Assembly (NCBI RefSeq): GCF_023715245.1
Contig: NZ_JAMBNV010000001.1
Coordinates: 372,001-436,000 of the forward strand
Length of the DNA: 64,000 nt
Direction of reading: 5' to 3'
From: Sporosarcina luteola
GTDB taxonomy: Bacteria > Bacillota > Bacilli > Bacillales_A > Planococcaceae
In this document: positions 60,362-64,000 of the stretch, piece by piece
Layout of the letters: every line of letters starts with the position of its first letter
How positions within the stretch are numbered: the stretch's first letter is position 1
Made by a program: the position numbers and the translations under genes
Notes under the pieces: model-generated
The model's input: only the letters and a program-made list of their open reading frames with translations
Database searches by the model: none
What the model was told of the DNA's origin: nothing

Positions 60362-63300
60362 TTGAAGAATCATAATTACACAAAGCTGTTCAGCACATTT
60401 TTGGCACTCATTCTCGTGCTCTCCATGCTCACGCCATTCACAGCATCCGCCTACACGGATCCTGAAAGCGCTGCAGAAACAGCTCAAACACTAAAAGCAT
60501 TCAAAGAGAACCTCCAAGATGAAAGCATCATGCAGCAAAAAGCCGCAATCGCCGAACAGCTCAACCTGCTCGGGGATGAAGCGAAACTGCATGAAAAGCT
60601 CCAAATCGTTAAAGGGAACCAACAAGTCCCTGTCATCATCCACCTATCCGAAAAATCAGTAGGGCTCCAAAAAGGAATCCATAAACTAGCTGGAAAATCA
60701 TTCTCCAACGCGCAAGCACAACAAGCGAAATCCAAAGTGCGCAACCAGCAAGCTGCCGTCAAAAAAGAAATGGCAATCAAAGGCATCAAATTTAACGAAG
60801 GTTTCTCCTATGACACCGTACTCAACGGGATGTCCGGAACCGTCAAAGCCGATGACCTTCCGAAACTCCTTGAAGTGAACGGCGTTACACTCGTCGAACC
60901 AGACACAATCGTCCACGCTTTCGACAATGGAAAAGACCTAAAAAAACCAGCTCCATCCGAGTCGAAACTTGAAGAGAAGGCTAAAGATGGACATGTCAGC
61001 CCTGCCATGGACACAAGCATCGGATTCCTCGGAATCGAAGCACTCTGGGCTGAAGGCTATGAAGGACAAGGCATCAAAGTCGCCGTCCTCGACACAGGAA
61101 TCGACGCCGACCACCCGGACTTCCAAGGCATCTACAAAGGCGGCAAAAATTTCATTCCGAACAGCAGCACATACACACGTCCACGCGCGGATGACGACGC
61201 ATCCGAAACGTCACCTGTAGAACGTCCGGCCGGCACGCCAGAATTCAACGCTAACGGCAGCGCATTCTACACATCTCACGGCACACACGTCGCAGGCACA
61301 ATCGCCGCAATCGGCAACAACGAATACGGCATTAAAGGAATCGCACCGAAAGTCGACCTTTACGCATACCGCGTACTCGGCGCTTACGGCAGCGGAGCAA
61401 CCTCCGGTATCGTCGCGGCAATCGACACTGCAGTCATCGAAGGCATGGATGTCATCAACCTTTCACTAGGCGGCGGCTCCAACACTGAAACAGACGCTGG
61501 ATCATTCGCCATCAACAACGCAATGCTTGCAGGAACAATCTCAGTCGTCGCAACAGGCAACTCCGGTCCGAACCGCGGAACGATGGGCACTCCAGCAACA
61601 GCCCGTCTCGGCATCGCAGTCGGCAACACGACAAACCCTGAAGCACACAACTTCGGCGATGTAAACATCAACGCCGGCAGCTACAATCTATCAAAAACAC
61701 TTAACCTAATGGGCACAACATACGGCGCGAACCTCGACACACAACTTGCCGGTGAATACAGCCTTGTTGCAATCCCTGGAGTCGGAAAACCAACCGACTA
61801 CACTGGACTTGACGTAAACGGCAAAGTCGCACTCGTCTCACGCGGCGAAATCGCATTCGTCGACAAAATCGCAGCTGCGAAAGCAAACGGCGCAATCGCC
61901 ATCATCGTCCACAACTTCGCAGGCGGAACAGGCGCACCTGGCCCGTCCGGCACATTCCTTGGAGACGCATTCGAATTCATCCCGACATTCGACATGTCCC
62001 AAACGGACGGCGAAGCAATCCGTGCAGCACTAGCACAATCAGCAGGCACAATTTCATTCAGCAACTTCAACAAAACAATGACAGCAGGCGACGAAGTGAA
62101 CAACTCTAGCTCACGCGGACCGTCCACACCGAACTTCGACATCAAACCTGACGTCACAGCACCGGGCACGAACATCATGTCCACAATCCCGATGTACAAA
62201 GCGGACTTCCCGGGAGCTAATTACGAACAAGCCTTCACGCGTAAAACGGGAACTTCCATGGCCACACCACATATTGCTGGAATCGCGGCGCTAGTGAAAC
62301 AAGCGAATCCGAATTGGGACGCATTCGACGTAAAAGTCGCACTGTCCAATACAGCCAAGGTCCTTGACACTGGCAAGTACGACGTATTCGCGCAAGGAGC
62401 AGGCCGCGTACAGGCTTACGCTGCAGCGCACCCTGAAATCCTTGCCTATGCAATCGACACCGCAAACAATGACGGACAAACAGTTGAGAACAAAAAAGGG
62501 ACAGTGACATTCGGTCCTCAAAAATTGGATAAAAATATTTCCGTTACGAAACAAGTTGTAGTGAAAAACGTAAACGGCAACGGCGGCACATACAACGCTT
62601 CCGTACAAGTGACGAAAGGCTTCGGTGACGCCACTGTCACAATTGACAAGCCGACATTCACGTTATCCGGCGAGCAATTGCTCAACGTCACGTTGACAGC
62701 ATCCGCTGCAAGCACGAAGACCGGCGATGAAATCCTCGGCTACATCAACATCGAAGGCGGAAGCACAACTGCATCATTGCCATTCGCAGCCGACTTCGGC
62801 GGGGCACCGGCAACTGCAATAAAAGACATCAGAATCTCTGAAACAGACCTAAGCTTCAACGGCGACGGCGTCAAGGACGAAGCGACACTCTCCTTCACAC
62901 TTACAGGGGACGTTACAACGAACTACATTGAGCTTTGGGACATCATGAACCCTGAAGGTGGAGAATACGGAGACGGCTATATCGGCTATCTGCACGCTGG
63001 CTCTGCACTAGGGGCAGGCTCATACACGTTAGGAATCAAAGGACTATACAAACCATGGGGCACCGCTCCTCAAACAACGATTCCGGACGGACTTTACACC
63101 ATTGATTTCACGGCATTGTCAACAGCAGGCATCATCGGTGACTTCGTAGGACCGGTCGTCGTCAAATCCACAGCAGGTACAATCGAAGGAGCGGTCGAAG
63201 GCACAACAGCTACAGGCCAAATCGATGACGCCTATATTCAATACCAAGAGGAATTAATTTGGTACGGCATGGGCTACGACATCAATACAAAACTAAAAGC

Positions 63301-64000
63301 ATCTTACGAAGTATTGAAAGGTGAAGAAGTCGTTGCATCCGGCCCAGTCAAGCTTGAGCAGGACGGCACATTCACTTTCGACCTTCCTGAACTCAGCAAA
63401 AAAGACAACTCGGTCAAAGTGAAATATGAAGACGCAGCTGGCAATAAAGCCGAAGCGATCATCTACAACGCTGGCGACCAAGTGGACGATGAAGTTGCAT
63501 ACTCCGTCAACCACGAATCACTAACGCTTAAAGTCGGCGCATCGGAGCAATTGACAGTAACCGAAACAACGACAAAAGCGGACGGAACGACACAAGTGAA
63601 AGACGTCACGGTTGACGCAACATTCACTTCTGCGGATGTAAGCGTAGCGACAGTCGAAAACGGCAACGTCACTGCAATTGCAGCAGGCACGACTGAAATC
63701 ACAGTGACATACAGAGACTTCACGGCAACAGTGGCAGTCACAGTCACAGCTGTTGAAGAGCCGCAGCCAGAGCCGGGCAACAGCTTCGTCGTCACGGAAG
63801 AAATGCTAGCACAATCGAGCGGTACGATTGTTCTGGATGTGTCTTCAATACAAGGGGAAGTAGACATCGAAATCAACGCTTCCGTTTTGAAGGCAATGCA
63901 AAAGAGAGAAGTCGTTATCCAAAAAGATGGTGCGGTATTTACGCTCCATAAAAATATATTGAAGGCTTTGAGCGGCGACGTAACGATTTCAGTAGCAAGA
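60362..64000 (+). CDS. Secreted subtilisin-like serine protease, 3' end outside window
   Basis: 1213 codons are visible and still open at the right edge. Signal peptide (LALILVLSMLTPFTASA), I9-type propeptide (VPVIIHLSEKS ... LLEVNGVTLVEPD), then the S8 catalytic domain with D244 (VAVLDTGID), H306 (SHGTHVAGT) and S632 (GTSMATPH), interrupted by a PA domain (about 440-560, YSLVAIPGVG ... AIAIIVHNFAGG). After it come Fn3/Ig-like stretches and a Big_2 domain (about 1050-1130, LTLKVGASEQLTV ... ITVTYRDFTATV). This is the Vpr-type architecture. TTG start 60362 with AAGGGGGAA upstream. Likely an extracellular, possibly wall-attached, protease. Confidence 0.92.
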   Translation, partial: MKNHNYTKLFSTFLALILVLSMLTPFTASAYTDPESAAETAQTLKAFKENLQDESIMQQKAAIAEQLNLLGDEAKLHEKLQIVKGNQQVPVIIHLSEKSVGLQKGIHKLAGKSFSNAQAQQAKSKVRNQQAAVKKEMAIKGIKFNEGFSYDTVLNGMSGTVKADDLPKLLEVNGVTLVEPDTIVHAFDNGKDLKKPAPSESKLEEKAKDGHVSPAMDTSIGFLGIEALWAEGYEGQGIKVAVLDTGIDADHPDFQGIYKGGKNFIPNSSTYTRPRADDDASETSPVERPAGTPEFNANGSAFYTSHGTHVAGTIAAIGNNEYGIKGIAPKVDLYAYRVLGAYGSGATSGIVAAIDTAVIEGMDVINLSLGGGSNTETDAGSFAINNAMLAGTISVVATGNSGPNRGTMGTPATARLGIAVGNTTNPEAHNFGDVNINAGSYNLSKTLNLMGTTYGANLDTQLAGEYSLVAIPGVGKPTDYTGLDVNGKVALVSRGEIAFVDKIAAAKANGAIAIIVHNFAGGTGAPGPSGTFLGDAFEFIPTFDMSQTDGEAIRAALAQSAGTISFSNFNKTMTAGDEVNNSSSRGPSTPNFDIKPDVTAPGTNIMSTIPMYKADFPGANYEQAFTRKTGTSMATPHIAGIAALVKQANPNWDAFDVKVALSNTAKVLDTGKYDVFAQGAGRVQAYAAAHPEILAYAIDTANNDGQTVENKKGTVTFGPQKLDKNISVTKQVVVKNVNGNGGTYNASVQVTKGFGDATVTIDKPTFTLSGEQLLNVTLTASAASTKTGDEILGYINIEGGSTTASLPFAADFGGAPATAIKDIRISETDLSFNGDGVKDEATLSFTLTGDVTTNYIELWDIMNPEGGEYGDGYIGYLHAGSALGAGSYTLGIKGLYKPWGTAPQTTIPDGLYTIDFTALSTAGIIGDFVGPVVVKSTAGTIEGAVEGTTATGQIDDAYIQYQEELIWYGMGYDINTKLKASYEVLKGEEVVASGPVKLEQDGTFTFDLPELSKKDNSVKVKYEDAAGNKAEAIIYNAGDQVDDEVAYSVNHESLTLKVGASEQLTVTETTTKADGTTQVKDVTVDATFTSADVSVATVENGNVTAIAAGTTEITVTYRDFTATVAVTVTAVEEPQPEPGNSFVVTEEMLAQSSGTIVLDVSSIQGEVDIEINASVLKAMQKREVVIQKDGAVFTLHKNILKALSGDVTISVAR

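Overview
The window looks like a core chromosomal segment of a spore-forming, flagellated, low-to-mid GC Gram-positive bacterium of the Bacillales, most likely the Planococcaceae/Caryophanaceae (a Sporosarcina-like organism). Evidence: the gene order follows the Bacillus subtilis pyrG-rho-prfA-atp-murAA-spoIID-spoIIQ-spoIIID-mbl-flhOP-fabZ-ssbB-ywqA backbone; sporulation genes are present (spo0F, spoIIR, spoIID, spoIIQ, spoIIID); Shine-Dalgarno sites are strong and GTG/TTG starts are frequent. Genus level is inference.

Layout. 1-5.6 kb: acyl-CoA dehydrogenase (cut by the left edge), a TetR/FadR-like regulator and fused isobutyryl-CoA mutase IcmF, an acyl-CoA/branched-chain acid module. 5.7-8.7 kb: rpoE (delta), pyrG behind a CTP-sensing leader, and a convergent ywjG-like gene. 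8.8-15.6 kb: spo0F, fbaA, fsa/tal, murA2, glpX, rho, rpmE. 15.9-18.8 kb: tdk, a VanW-family lipoprotein and a NERD-domain gene. 19.1-29.8 kb: prfA, prmC, spoIIR, ywlC, mntP, ywlE, a chemoreceptor, rpiB, ywlG, glyA, upp, and the UDP-GlcNAc 2-epimerase gene. 30.3-37.5 kb: the atpIBEFHAGDC operon. 37.6-48.8 kb: ywzB, murAA, spoIID, spoIIQ, a second NERD gene, spoIIID, mbl, flhO, flhP, an EpuA-like gene, fabZ and two small genes. 49.2-60 kb: ywpF-like gene, ssbB, a 53-codon gene, the ywqA/ywqB pair on the minus strand, small uncharacterised proteins, a membrane-protein/HlyD pair and a polysaccharide deacetylase. 60.3 kb to the end: a large secreted subtilisin-like protease cut by the right edge.

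Most striking observations. (1) CTP synthase PyrG has Gly381 where the glutaminase nucleophile Cys belongs, so as written it should only use free ammonia. (2) Six intergenic arrays of degenerate 20-21 nt repeats are scattered through the window. Most are preceded by a conserved leader (TTGTCAAAAGCATT, often followed by GGCGCGA). The two paralogous NERD-domain genes, both AT-richer than their neighbours, each sit between repeat arrays. This leader/array/NERD association is the best candidate here for an undescribed system. (3) Several structured non-coding stretches deserve attention: the roughly 310-nt atp operon leader, a multi-hairpin element between atpE and atpF, a hairpin hiding the mntP ribosome-binding site, and a four-hairpin block before the 53-codon gene.

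All domain and family calls are by eye from sequence; no searches or folding programs were run.
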